NCBI GenBank assembly: GCA_023623185.1
Contig: JAMNXV010000171.1
Coordinates: forward strand, 1 to 64,000
From: Bacillota bacterium
GTDB lineage: Bacteria > Bacillota > Sulfobacillia > Symbiobacteriales > Symbiobacteriaceae
DNA: 64,000 bases
Direction: 5' to 3'
This document shows positions 37,575-47,189 of the stretch, piece after piece. The number at the start of each line of letters is the position of its first letter. Positions within the stretch are counted from its first letter, which is position 1. Position numbers and translations under genes: made by a program. Under the pieces are notes generated by a model. It saw nothing but the letters and a program-made list of their open reading frames with translations, had not been told where the DNA came from and did no database searches.

Positions 37575-38579
37575 ATGAAAACCAACCTCGTGCGGGTTCT
37601 GGCCGCAGTGCTCACCATCGGTCTACTGGCGGGCTGCGGCGGGAGACCGCAGGATGCATACCAGAAAGAACCTGCCACGCCGTCCGCGCCGGAGCCCGTG
37701 GCCACGCTGAAGATCGGGCAGATCCCGACGATCGACGGCCTGCCCTTCTGGGTAGCTCAGAGCAAGGACTACTACCGGCAGCAGGGCGTCGAGGTCGAAC
37801 TGGTCCGGTTCAAGTCGGCCACCGAGCGTGACGCCGCCCTGGCCAGCGGGCAGATCGACGGCACGCTCACCGACATCATGGGCGCCGTGACCCTGCACGA
37901 CAACGGCACGCCGGTGCAGATCACCTCCATCAACCTGGGGGCCACCATCGAGGAGGGGCCGTTCGCCATCATCTCCGCCCCCGGATCGGGCATCACCAAG
38001 GCCGAGCAGCTGAAGGATGTCGAGATCGCGATCGCGACCAACACCATCATCCACTACGTCACCGAGAAGCTGCTGCTGGAGAACGGCTTCGCCCCGGAGG
38101 AGATCAAGACCATTTCCATCCCGCAGATCCCGCTGCGGTTTGAAAACCTGATCAACGGCACCATCAAGGCAGCCACTCTTCCCGAACCGCTGCTCTCCCT
38201 GGCGGTGGCCAAGGGCGGCACCGTGGTGCTGAACGACGCCGAGGCCAAGCGGAACTACTCGCAGTCCGTCATCGTGTTCCGGGAGGACGCGGTGCGGGAG
38301 AAGGCCGACGCGATCAAGCGCTTTTTCGTGGCCTACAACATGGCGGTGATCGACATCAAGGAGGATCCCGAGGCGTACAAGGAGCTGCTGGCCACCGAGG
38401 CCAACCTGCCGCCCGAGATCAAGGACTCCTGGAAGGTGATCACCTTCTCGCCCGCACAGGCTCCGGGCCGGGCTGAGGTCGAGGACGTCGTGGACTGGCT
38501 GCTGGAGAAGGGGTTCATCTCCAAGCCGGTGTCGTACGAGGAGATCGTCAACACCACGCTCTATCCTCAGGGGCAGTAA
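37575..38579 (+). CDS. ABC transporter substrate-binding lipoprotein (NMT1/SsuA-like)
   Basis: Lipobox LLAGCGG; LKIGQIPTIDGLPFWVAQSKDYYRQQGVEVELVRF. Confidence 0.9.
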   Translation: MKTNLVRVLAAVLTIGLLAGCGGRPQDAYQKEPATPSAPEPVATLKIGQIPTIDGLPFWVAQSKDYYRQQGVEVELVRFKSATERDAALASGQIDGTLTDIMGAVTLHDNGTPVQITSINLGATIEEGPFAIISAPGSGITKAEQLKDVEIAIATNTIIHYVTEKLLLENGFAPEEIKTISIPQIPLRFENLINGTIKAATLPEPLLSLAVAKGGTVVLNDAEAKRNYSQSVIVFREDAVREKADAIKRFFVAYNMAVIDIKEDPEAYKELLATEANLPPEIKDSWKVITFSPAQAPGRAEVEDVVDWLLEKGFISKPVSYEEIVNTTLYPQGQ

Positions 38580-38754
38580 CGCCCTGCACGACGGACATAG
38601 CCTCCAGACGTGAATGTGAGCGGGCGACGCCTGTGTGGAGGCGCCTACAGGAGCACCGGACGGCGTGTGCCGGCGACCCCCGGGCGGAGGCACGGAACGT
38701 CGAGGAGAGCCGGGCGCGGTGTGCGACACCGACGCCCGGTTGGAGGAGCCAAAT

Positions 38755-39480
38755 ATGATCAAAGCACGCAACGTGAGTTATGCTTATGGGGAGACGGTCG
38801 CGTTACGCGACGTCTCCTTTGACCTGCCTCAGGGAGAAACACTGGCGGTGGTAGGGCCCTCCGGCTGCGGCAAGACCACTCTGCTGGGGCTCATCGCCGG
38901 GCTCATGCCCATCACCGGCGGGGAGCTCCTGGTGGACGGGGCGCCGGTACAGCCCCGCCGCCCGGGAACTGCGCTGATCCTGCAGGATTATGGGCTGCTT
39001 CCCTGGAAAACCGTTCGTGAGAACGCCGCGCTGGGCCTGCGCATCCGCCGGCTGCCGCCGGACGGGGCGGACCAGGCCCTGCGGGAGGTGGGCATCGCCG
39101 ACCTGGCCAGCCGCTGGCCGCACCAGCTCTCGGGCGGCCAGCAGCAGCGGGTGGCCATCGCCCGCTCGCTGGCGCTGGGGCCCGACCTCCTGCTCATGGA
39201 CGAGCCCTTCTCCGCGCTGGACGCCCTCACGCGGGAGGAGATGCAGGACCTGCTGCTGGCTATCTGGCGCAAGCGGAAGACCAGCCTGGTGCTCGTCACC
39301 CACTCCATCACCGAGGCGGTCTACCTGGGCCAGCAGATCATGGTGCTTTCGCCCCGCCCCGGGCGCGTTGTCGGCCTGTTCGAAAACCCCGCTGTGGGCG
39401 ACCGGCGGGCCGCCGCCTTCCACAGCATGGTCAACCAGGTGCGCGACGCCCTGGAGAAGGGGGTGAACGGCGGTGCCTAA
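38755..39480 (+). CDS. ABC transporter ATP-binding protein (SsuB/TauB-like)
   Basis: GPSGCGKTTLLGLIAGL, LSGGQQQRVAIARSLALGPDLLLMDEPFSALDALTREEM. Confidence 0.95.
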   Translation: MIKARNVSYAYGETVALRDVSFDLPQGETLAVVGPSGCGKTTLLGLIAGLMPITGGELLVDGAPVQPRRPGTALILQDYGLLPWKTVRENAALGLRIRRLPPDGADQALREVGIADLASRWPHQLSGGQQQRVAIARSLALGPDLLLMDEPFSALDALTREEMQDLLLAIWRKRKTSLVLVTHSITEAVYLGQQIMVLSPRPGRVVGLFENPAVGDRRAAAFHSMVNQVRDALEKGVNGGA

Positions 39481-40222
39481 GTACCGCTGGTATCACTACG
39501 CCATCTCCCTGGCGATCCTCGCCCTGCTGTGGGAGGGTCTGGCCATCTGGCTCGACATCGCCGCCTTCCCCAGGCTGGGAGCGGCGCTCAGCGCCTTCAT
39601 CAAGGGGGTCGGGCCCGGCGGGGAGCTGGTGGAGCACTTCCTCATCTCGGCCTACCGCGTGGCCGCCTCAACCCTGATCTCCCTGGCCGTCGGGGTGCCG
39701 CTTGGGCTCTATCTGGGCCGCGCGGGCGGCCCCATCGGGTCGGTGCTGCTCTACCTGACCTATCCGGTGCCCAAGGTGGTCTTCCTGCCGGTGATCATGG
39801 TCGTGCTGGGGATCGGTGATACATCGAAGATCTTCCTGATCACGCTGGTGATCTTCTTCCAGATCCTCGTGACGGTGAAGGATGCCGCCGCCAACGTCCC
39901 GCGCGGGCTGATCCGCTCGGTGCAGTCGCTGGGCGGCAGCGAGTGGCAGATCTACCGGCACGTCATCCTGCCGGCCGCGCTGCCCGCGATCTTCACCGCT
40001 CTCCGGTTGAGCACGGGCACGGCCGTGGCCGTCCTGTTCTTCGCCGAGACCTACGCCACCCGGGTGGGGCTGGGTTCGTTCGTGTGGGATACCTGGTCGA
40101 TGCACGCGTACGGTAAGATGTTCGCCGGCGTCATGGCGATGGCGCTGATGGGTTTTGGCTTCTACGTGCTGCTGGATGTCGCGGAGCGACTCCTCTGCCC
40201 GTGGGCGGAGAAGCAGCGGTAA
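39473..40222 (+). CDS. ABC transporter permease (SsuC/TauC-like)
   Basis: EAA-loop-like GLIRSVQSLGGSEWQIYRHVILPAALPAIFTALRLSTGTA; overlaps the ATPase gene. Confidence 0.92.
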   Translation: MPKYRWYHYAISLAILALLWEGLAIWLDIAAFPRLGAALSAFIKGVGPGGELVEHFLISAYRVAASTLISLAVGVPLGLYLGRAGGPIGSVLLYLTYPVPKVVFLPVIMVVLGIGDTSKIFLITLVIFFQILVTVKDAAANVPRGLIRSVQSLGGSEWQIYRHVILPAALPAIFTALRLSTGTAVAVLFFAETYATRVGLGSFVWDTWSMHAYGKMFAGVMAMALMGFGFYVLLDVAERLLCPWAEKQR

Positions 40223-40223
40223 T

Positions 40224-40367
40224 GTTCACCTGCTGATGTGCGGCCGCAACGGCGGCAATGTTCGCCTACGGCTGTGCAGCCGCAACAGGGGTGATGTTCG
40301 CCTGCTGCTGTGCAGCCGCAGCAGCAGTGGTGTTCGCTAACGGCGGTGCGCAGCCGCACCGTTGATG
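40224..40367. repeat. Four tandem 36-bp units starting 2 nt after the permease stop
   Basis: Units begin gttcacc (40224), gttcgcc (40260), gttcgcc (40296), gttcgct (40332), each with a central inverted repeat around tgcagccgc. Confidence 0.75.
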
Positions 40368-40420
40368 CAGATAGGTTGATGCAGACAGGTTCCACGTACA
40401 CAAGTTGAGGAGGCGTTTTG

Positions 40421-41176
40421 ATGGCCCCAGGCTACCAGCCTCCGGCCCCGGAGGAGAAGGAGCAATACGTCCGCGAGCTCTTCGACAAGATCGCGGAGAA
40501 CTACGACGCGATGAACCAGGTGATGTCGGCCGGCCAGTGGGAGCGGTGGCACCGGGAGTTCGTCGGCCACACCCAGTTCCGGCCCGGCGACACCATCCTG
40601 GACGTGGCCTGCGGCACCGGCGATCTGACCCTGCTTGACGCCGCGCAGGTTGCCCCCGACGGCAAGGTCGTCGGGGTGGACATCTCCGAGGGGATGCTGG
40701 AGGTGGGCCGGCGCCGGGTGGCGGCCTCGCCGTATAAAGACATCATCACCCTGCAGCTCGGCAACGCCATGGACCTGCCGTTTCCCGACAACACCTTCGA
40801 CGGGGTGACCATGGGCTGGGCGATGCGCAACGTCGCATCGATTCCCCGGACCCTGGCGGAGATCCACCGCGTCCTGAAGCCCGGCGGCCGCTTCATCTGC
40901 CTGGAGGCCGCCAAGCCCTTCAGCCGGGTCATCCGCTTCGGCTTCTTTGTGTACTGGAAGACGTTCCTGCCCCTCATCGACTGGTTCGTGGTGAAGGCGG
41001 GCCGCCAGGCCAAAATGCGCCCGTACACCTACCTCTCCCGGTCGCTGGACAACTACCCCTTCCCGGACCAGCTGGAGGATCTCTTCCGGGAGGCCGGCTT
41101 CGTGGAAACGGATTACCAGCTCCTGATGCTGGGGACGGTGGCGATTCATGTGGGAACCAAACCCCGCGAAGGGTAG
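40421..41176 (+). CDS. ubiE: Demethylmenaquinone methyltransferase
   Basis: YVRELFDKIAENYDAMNQVMSAGQWERWHREF, ILDVACGTGDLTLLDAA, GWAMRNVASIPRTLAEIHRVLKPGGRFICLE. Confidence 0.94.
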   Translation: MAPGYQPPAPEEKEQYVRELFDKIAENYDAMNQVMSAGQWERWHREFVGHTQFRPGDTILDVACGTGDLTLLDAAQVAPDGKVVGVDISEGMLEVGRRRVAASPYKDIITLQLGNAMDLPFPDNTFDGVTMGWAMRNVASIPRTLAEIHRVLKPGGRFICLEAAKPFSRVIRFGFFVYWKTFLPLIDWFVVKAGRQAKMRPYTYLSRSLDNYPFPDQLEDLFREAGFVETDYQLLMLGTVAIHVGTKPREG

Positions 41177-41654
41177 CGAAGGGGCAGCGGTCCGCATCCG
41201 CCCGTTCGACTACGTGACGGACACCGGAGCGCTCCTCTCCTTCATGCCCGAACTCTACGAGACGAACTTCCCCGGGTTCGTCGTGGACGTCGAGTTCATG
41301 GCCCGCAGGCGCAGCCAGCTGCGGGCGGCGGTCCGCGACCCTTCCCAGAAGGTGCTGGTGGCCGAGGACAGCCTCGGTGTGTGCGGCTTCATCTGGCTGG
41401 TCATGGAGCAGGAGTTCAGCCGGCGCCGCCGGGGCGAGGTGAGCGCCATTTACGTGCACCCCCGGGCGCGGGGCCGGGGCGTCGGCCGCCAGTTGATGGA
41501 GGCCGGCGAGGAGCACCTGCGGTCCTGCGGGTGCCAGTCCGTGATGCTCATGGTGACCGCCACCAACCAGGCCGCGCTGTCGCTCTACAGGTCGCTGGGC
41601 TACGAGACCACCCGCTATCAGATGGAGAAGCCGCTTCCCCGCAAGTCCAGGTGA
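41148..41654 (+). CDS. GNAT family N-acetyltransferase
   Basis: EVSAIYVHPRARGRGVGRQLMEAGEEHLRSCGCQSVMLMVTATNQAALSLYRSLGYETTRYQMEK. Confidence 0.92.
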   Translation: MWEPNPAKGSEGAAVRIRPFDYVTDTGALLSFMPELYETNFPGFVVDVEFMARRRSQLRAAVRDPSQKVLVAEDSLGVCGFIWLVMEQEFSRRRRGEVSAIYVHPRARGRGVGRQLMEAGEEHLRSCGCQSVMLMVTATNQAALSLYRSLGYETTRYQMEKPLPRKSR

Positions 41655-41769
41655 TGCGGGGTTCGTGGCCGGGCAACGGCGGGCGAACTTTTGGTCGGTT
41701 GAACCGCTCCCATCGCGGGGCGATGATCGTCCATACAAATGGAACATTGGTCTAAAGGAGGATGCAGAA

Positions 41770-42342
41770 GTGTACGATGTCGCGATTGTGGGTGGAGGGC
41801 CCGCCGGTGCGAGCGCTGCGACGTTCACCGCCCGGGCCGGGCTGCAGACGCTGCTCCTGGATGCCGACCAGTCCATGACCCGCCGTGCCTGGATTCCCAA
41901 CCACCTGGGCTTCCCCGATGGGGTGTCGGGCCCCGATCTGGTGGACCTGGGCAAGCAGCAGGCCCAGACCGCCGGGGCCAACCTGGTGAAGGCCAAGGTG
42001 ACGGCCGTCCGCCGCGAGGGCGAGGGGTTCCGCCTGGAGACCGAGGGCGGGGAGACCTATGAGGCCCGTCAGGTGATCCTCTGCCTGGGCGCCAACTGCG
42101 AGCTGGCCCGGCAGGCGGGGGCGGAGATCGTCGAGGGGCCGGAGCCCCGCATCAAGGAGGTCGTCGCCGTGGACCGGGAGGGCCGGACCAGGGTCGAGGG
42201 CCTCTGGGCCGCCGGCACCTGCGCCGGCGTCAGCGTGCACACCATCATCACCGCCGGCGACGGGGCGCGGGTGGCCATCAACCTGGTCAGCGCGGTCAAG
42301 GGCGCCCGGCACGTGGACCACGAGGTCATCGCTTCCAACTGA
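41770..42342 (+). CDS. Thioredoxin-reductase-like FAD/NAD(P) oxidoreductase lacking CxxC
   Basis: YDVAIVGGGPAGASAATFTARAGLQTLLLDAD; GLWAAGTCAGVSVHTIITAGDGARVAINL. Probable GTG start. Confidence 0.85.
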   Translation: MYDVAIVGGGPAGASAATFTARAGLQTLLLDADQSMTRRAWIPNHLGFPDGVSGPDLVDLGKQQAQTAGANLVKAKVTAVRREGEGFRLETEGGETYEARQVILCLGANCELARQAGAEIVEGPEPRIKEVVAVDREGRTRVEGLWAAGTCAGVSVHTIITAGDGARVAINLVSAVKGARHVDHEVIASN

Positions 42343-42357
42343 AGCAGAAACGAGACA

Positions 42358-42396
42358 GCGGGCGGCTCCTGCCTGTGAGGGCTGGGAGCCGCCCGC
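42358..42396. terminator. Bidirectional hairpin between convergent genes
   Basis: GCGGGCGGCTCC...GGAGCCGCCCGC. Confidence 0.65.
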
Positions 42397-42403
42397 CGCG
42401 CGG

Positions 42404-43600
42404 TTACGCCGTCTCCGCGCTGGGGTGCGGCGATGGCTCGCCCCAGGCCCGGCGGGTCCAGAGGTAGAACAGCAGGTAGACCGCCAGGGCCGAGGCGAAG
42501 GGGGCCCAGTCCTGCCACAGGTAGACCAGGCCCGCCCACGCCGGGGCGACGGTGCGCCCCAGGGCGTCAAACGCGCTCTGGATGCCCATGGTGATGCCCT
42601 GCTCCATGCGGGTGCGCCGGGAGAGGAGCGCCGTGATCAACGGGCGGATCAACGAGATCGCCAGGGTGATCAGGATCATGCCCAGGAAGACGGCGCCCAG
42701 CGAGCGGGCCACGATGAAGGCGGCCATGCCCGCCATGCCGGCGATGAGCGCCCACCGCACCGGCCGCTCATCGCCGAAGCGCCGGCTGGCCCAGTTCACC
42801 AGCAGCCCCTGAAAGAGGATGCCGGCGAGGCCCTGGACGGTGAACGCCAGCGAGGTGACCGCCTCGGAGTCGACCCCGAGCCGGTCCATCAGGAAGTAGC
42901 CGAGCATCGAGAACATGGTGGAGCCGCCGAACGTGCCGGCGAAGGCCAGCAGGAAGAGCAGCGCGTGGGGGCCGCCCAGGGCCATGCGCACGGCCTGGAC
43001 GCCCGAAAAGCCCTTTTCGCGGCCCTCGCGGCGGCTGCGGTGCGGCGGCTCGGGCAGCGCCAGGAGTGCGACGATCCAGTTGAAGCCGGCCACCGCCGCC
43101 GCCACCAGAATCGCCTCCCGGTAGTTCAGACCGGCCGCGGCCAGCATGCCGCCGGCCGTGGGGCCGCCGATGAACCCCAGGTTGATGGCCACGCCCACCA
43201 GCGCCATGCGCCCGGTCCGCTCCTCGGCGGGGGTGGTGTCGGCGATGTACGCCTGGGCAGTGGGGATGGTGGCCGCTGACAGCACCCCGCCCAGAAAGCG
43301 GGCCCCCAGGGCCAGCCAGATGTTCTGCGCGAGCGCGATCATGCCGAAGTGCAGGGCGTTGCCCAAGAGGCCCAAAAGCAGGACGGGCCGCCGCCCGATC
43401 CGGTCGCTGAGCGTGCCCCACAGCGGCGCAAACAGGAACTGGGCCCCTGCCCACACCGTGACCAGCAGCCCCATGTGCACGGAGCTGGCGCCCAGGTCCC
43501 GCGCGAAGAAGGGCAGAATCGGGACCATGATGCCGAAGCCCAGCATCACCTGGAACAGTGTGAACAGAAGAATGTGCTGCGCGCGCCGTCCCCCTCGCAC
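42404..43600 (-). CDS. MFS transporter
   Basis: 12-TM pattern; LWGTLSDRIGRRPVLLLGLLGNALHFG, RFLGGVLSAATIPTAQAYIADTTPAEER. Confidence 0.93.
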   Translation of the reverse strand: MRGGRRAQHILLFTLFQVMLGFGIMVPILPFFARDLGASSVHMGLLVTVWAGAQFLFAPLWGTLSDRIGRRPVLLLGLLGNALHFGMIALAQNIWLALGARFLGGVLSAATIPTAQAYIADTTPAEERTGRMALVGVAINLGFIGGPTAGGMLAAAGLNYREAILVAAAVAGFNWIVALLALPEPPHRSRREGREKGFSGVQAVRMALGGPHALLFLLAFAGTFGGSTMFSMLGYFLMDRLGVDSEAVTSLAFTVQGLAGILFQGLLVNWASRRFGDERPVRWALIAGMAGMAAFIVARSLGAVFLGMILITLAISLIRPLITALLSRRTRMEQGITMGIQSAFDALGRTVAPAWAGLVYLWQDWAPFASALAVYLLFYLWTRRAWGEPSPHPSAETA

Positions 43601-43633
43601 GAAACCCCTCCCTGGAGCGCTGGCGGGCGTCCG

Positions 43634-43900
43634 TCAGCGCATCATCATCGTCGCGATGATGGAGAAGATCATCACCACAAAAAAGAAGCCCACCACCCAG
43701 ACCATGGACATACAGCCGGAGCGCAGCGCCGCGTCCTGTTCAGGCGTGCCCCGGTCGGCGTCGTCCCCCATCTCCTCCAGTTCCCGGAGCTCCCGCTCCG
43801 ACCACGTCTCGATGCGCTTTCGCGGCACGCGGCGCACCACGCGGAAGCGGCGCGCCCGCTCCTGCGCGGGAGACTGCTCCCCCTTCTGATCCCTAGTCAT
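43634..43900 (-). CDS. Small protein with C-terminal TM segment (88 aa)
   Basis: MVWVVGFFFVVMIFSIIATMMMR tail; RBS-compatible spacing behind the MFS gene. Confidence 0.5.
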   Translation of the reverse strand: MTRDQKGEQSPAQERARRFRVVRRVPRKRIETWSERELRELEEMGDDADRGTPEQDAALRSGCMSMVWVVGFFFVVMIFSIIATMMMR

Positions 43901-44122
43901 CTTTCTTGCTTCACCTCGCCGCTTCGTTGCGGGTACTCTTGCAGCTGTGGCCGCCCGGTCCTGCCGGAAGCGGGGGGCGGTGCCCTGCCCCTATGCTTAG
44001 GACGAGGAGGGTGCGACGGCAGGTTCGCACGCGGCGTCGGCGCACCTGCGGCCGACGGGAAGTCGAACGCCCCGGACCCGGGTTGCCGGGTGCCGGGGCG
44101 TTGTGGTCGGGGCAGCTCCGCC

Positions 44123-45013
44123 TCAGCGGGACGGGGCCATCGGGGGACGGTACAGGTCGGTGGGATCGAACCGCAGCACGGGGCCATAGACCATGGCGGG
44201 GCTCGGGTTCGTGACCGGGCCGGTCCCGGTGCCGACGAACGCGGCGATGGTGACGCTGGGGCCGGCGAAGTCCGAGACGGCGGCCAGCGGCCGGGTGACC
44301 AGGTAGCCCTCCCCACGGGGCAGCGGGGTCACCTCGCTGGCCAGGAAGCCGAACGGCCTGTCCGGCACCACCTCGAACAGCGCCCAGCTCAGCTTGAAGC
44401 CCTCGCTGGCAGCGGCGTCGCGCACCCGCCGGGCTGCGGCGGTGAGCCAGCGGGTCAGCTCGTCCTCGTAGTCCTGCGCCGCGGTGAGCCAGTTGTTGTA
44501 CTCGGCGATCTTGATGATGCCCACCAGCATGGTGTCGTAGTTGATGTCGCGGGCCAGCTGATAGTCCACGTGAAACCACTCGCGCCCGCCGGCCGTGAAC
44601 GTGTTGAACTCGCTCGCCAGCACCGTGCGGGCCTCGACCAGGGTCCTGACCTCCGCCACCGCCGGGCCGGCCGCTGAAGGGGCGGGCACCGTGTAGGTGG
44701 CGTCGTCCACCGGAGGCGGCAGCAGGACCGCGGTTTCGGCGGCGGTTGACGCGTCCGGATCGGACGGGTCGCCCGGGCCCGGACCCTGCCAGGGGGACGG
44801 CGGCGACGGGGCGTCGGCGGGCGCCGAGGGCTCCTGCTCCGGTGGGGCGGGGACCACGATCTCCTCAGCGGGGGCGGCCCACGGCCCGTAGGCGGAGGCA
44901 GCGACCCCGACGACCAGCCCCAGCGCCAGCGCGGCCGGCGCGAAGGCCCACACCGCCCACCGAGGCAGGCTCCGGGGCGCGGGCGGTTCGGGGCGATGAG
45001 CGTGCTGGTACAA
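44123..45013 (-). CDS. Membrane-anchored protein of unknown function
   Basis: N-terminal TM FAPAALALGLVVGVAASAYG, Pro/Ala linker, globular C-terminal domain. Confidence 0.65.
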   Translation of the reverse strand: MYQHAHRPEPPAPRSLPRWAVWAFAPAALALGLVVGVAASAYGPWAAPAEEIVVPAPPEQEPSAPADAPSPPSPWQGPGPGDPSDPDASTAAETAVLLPPPVDDATYTVPAPSAAGPAVAEVRTLVEARTVLASEFNTFTAGGREWFHVDYQLARDINYDTMLVGIIKIAEYNNWLTAAQDYEDELTRWLTAAARRVRDAAASEGFKLSWALFEVVPDRPFGFLASEVTPLPRGEGYLVTRPLAAVSDFAGPSVTIAAFVGTGTGPVTNPSPAMVYGPVLRFDPTDLYRPPMAPSR

Positions 45014-45078
45014 AACCGCTCCCTCCGTTTCTTGTAGAGCCGTAGGCGTTGCGGGCCGCCGCGGCGAATGGAGAATGC

Positions 45079-47034
45079 ATGGTGAGAAGAGACGTTCTTG
45101 GGTTGGTCGTTCTGATCGGCCTGGGGGCGGGCGCGTTCTGGGACGGCCTCTACGCCCCCGGCCAGCAGATGCTGGCCGCGGCCCTGGCTGCGCTGTTCGC
45201 CCTGGCTGCCCCGGCCGTCGCGCTGGAGCGGACCGAGTGGGCGGCCCTGCTGCTGATGCTGGCCGGGGCCGCCGGCAGCCTCGCGCGCCCGGCGGCCGCC
45301 GGGGCCGCGGCGCACGGGCCCGTCGTGGCCCTGGGCTGGATCCTCGCGCTGGTGGCCGGCCGGGCCTGCCGGATGCGCCGGCCCGGTGAAGCCGAGGCGG
45401 CGCTCAGCCGCTTCTGGGCGGTGACAGGCGCCCTCATGGCTTTCGGCGGCCTGCTGCTCATCTCCTTCACCCCGCCGCACCACTCGGGCCGGCTGGCCTC
45501 GTTCCTGGGATATCCCATCGCCGTGGGCATGCTGGGGCTGCTGGGGCTGGCCGGATCGCTGCCCGATCTGGCCGCCGGCCGCACCTGGGCCGCGGCGCTT
45601 GCCCTGGGATGTGGCCTGGGGCTGCTGCTTTCGGGGTCCCGGGGAGTCTGGCTGGCCGCGCTGCTGCTGGCCGCCTTCCTCTGGTGGGCGGCCCGGCCGC
45701 TTGTGCTCGCCTCGCTGCCCCGGACCGGACGGGTGCTTGGCGCGGCGCTGGCGGCAACGGTCTGGGCGGTCCCGGCGGTGGAGGCGCACGACGCAGTCCG
45801 ATTGTGGCTCGTGGTTCTGCCCGCCCTATTGACGGTCCTTGTGAGCGAACAGTTTCAACATGTGCGGGCCGTGCGCCGGGGATTCGCGGTGGCCGTTGCG
45901 GCGGCCCTGCTGACCGCCCCCGGCTGGGGCTGGCTCTGGGGCCGCGCCTCCACCGTGCCGCTGACCGACACGTCGTCGGCCGAGCGGATGGCGTTTCTGC
46001 GGGACGGCCTCTCGCTGGCCGCGGACCTGCCCTGGGGCGCGGGCTACCGGGCGTGGGCGGCCCTGCACCTGCAGGCGGCCAGCTACGGTTACTACTCGGC
46101 CGAGGTCCACTCGGCCCTGCTGGACATCGCACTCTCTTTCGGCTGGGCCGGCGCGGCGGGCTTTGCGCTGCTCGCGGCGCGCTTTCTCCTGGGACTGCGC
46201 TTCGCCCGGCGCTGGAGCTGGGCGCAAACCGCTCTGCACGGGGGCCTGGGGGCGCTGGTCGTACACGCGCTGGTGGACTGGGATCTGAGCTACGCCCTCT
46301 TTGCCTTCCCGCTGTGGTTCGGCTTCGGTCTTGCGGGCGATCCGTCCGGGGGGACGGGACTGCAGGGCATCCCGCCGGGCCAGGCAGGCCAACCGTCCGG
46401 TGGGCAGCGGGCGCAACCCCGGCTTCCCTGGCCCCGGGCGCTGACCGTGTTTCTGGCGGGCATTGTCCTGGCCGGGGCGGTCCTGCTGGGGACCGGCGAC
46501 GGGCTGACGGAGCTGGCTGCCCGCAGCCTCCGGCAGGGGGCGCCGGGGGCGGCCCTTCGGCACGCGGGCGCGGCCGCTGCCCTCACGCCGTGGAATGACG
46601 CGGCTCACGCCTGGCGGGGAGCGGCCCTCTCGCAGCTGGGCCGGGGCCACGAGGCGCTCGCCGCGCTGGCACGGGCCCGTGAGCTCGGTCCCAACGAGCC
46701 CTGGTACGCGCAGCTGGCCGCGCTGGAGCTGGGGAAGCAGGGACGGTGGGCCGAGGCGGCCGCGGCGTGGGCCGAATACGTGCGGCTCTGGCCGTGGGAG
46801 GCGGAGGCGTACGCTGAGGCGATCGCTGCTCACCTCACCTATATGGACGCGGCCGAAGGGGCCGGCGATCGCGAGGCCGCGGTCCTGCTGGCCGAGAGCG
46901 GCCAGCGGCTGCTCGCGGCGATGGAGCGGCAGAAGGCCCGGGAGCCCGCCGGCGCGCCCCGGCGGGGGATGGACGTGGACCGGCCGGTCTTCGCCGAGGC
47001 CCGTGAGCGCTTTGCCGCCGTGCTGGCGCGCTGA
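45079..47034 (+). CDS. O-antigen-ligase-like multi-TM protein with C-terminal TPR-like region
   Basis: Multi-TM; SGSRGVWLAALLLAAFLWW; C-terminal AAAALTPWNDAAHAWRGAALSQLGRGHEALAALARARELGPNEPWYAQLAALELGKQGRW. Confidence 0.75.
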   Translation: MVRRDVLGLVVLIGLGAGAFWDGLYAPGQQMLAAALAALFALAAPAVALERTEWAALLLMLAGAAGSLARPAAAGAAAHGPVVALGWILALVAGRACRMRRPGEAEAALSRFWAVTGALMAFGGLLLISFTPPHHSGRLASFLGYPIAVGMLGLLGLAGSLPDLAAGRTWAAALALGCGLGLLLSGSRGVWLAALLLAAFLWWAARPLVLASLPRTGRVLGAALAATVWAVPAVEAHDAVRLWLVVLPALLTVLVSEQFQHVRAVRRGFAVAVAAALLTAPGWGWLWGRASTVPLTDTSSAERMAFLRDGLSLAADLPWGAGYRAWAALHLQAASYGYYSAEVHSALLDIALSFGWAGAAGFALLAARFLLGLRFARRWSWAQTALHGGLGALVVHALVDWDLSYALFAFPLWFGFGLAGDPSGGTGLQGIPPGQAGQPSGGQRAQPRLPWPRALTVFLAGIVLAGAVLLGTGDGLTELAARSLRQGAPGAALRHAGAAAALTPWNDAAHAWRGAALSQLGRGHEALAALARARELGPNEPWYAQLAALELGKQGRWAEAAAAWAEYVRLWPWEAEAYAEAIAAHLTYMDAAEGAGDREAAVLLAESGQRLLAAMERQKAREPAGAPRRGMDVDRPVFAEARERFAAVLAR

Positions 47035-47073
47035 TGCGCCGCACTGGGGCGGCGCACCGTTCTGCAGATGTTC

Positions 47074-47189
47074 CGTTTGAATGCGGGCGGTCTGTCCGCC
47101 CCTCAGCCGTGGTGTTTGGATGCGGGGGCCTGTCCGCCCCTCAGCCGTGGTGTTTGGATGCGGGGGCCTCTGCGCACCTCAGCCGTCAC
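47074..47189. repeat. Three tandem 38-bp units
   Basis: tgtttggatgcgggggcctgtccgcccctcagccgtgg repeated with few changes; period not divisible by 3. Confidence 0.8.

Noticed and set aside
40224-40367. CRISPR array
   Set aside because: 36-bp units are directly contiguous with no unique spacers, and no cas genes are nearby.
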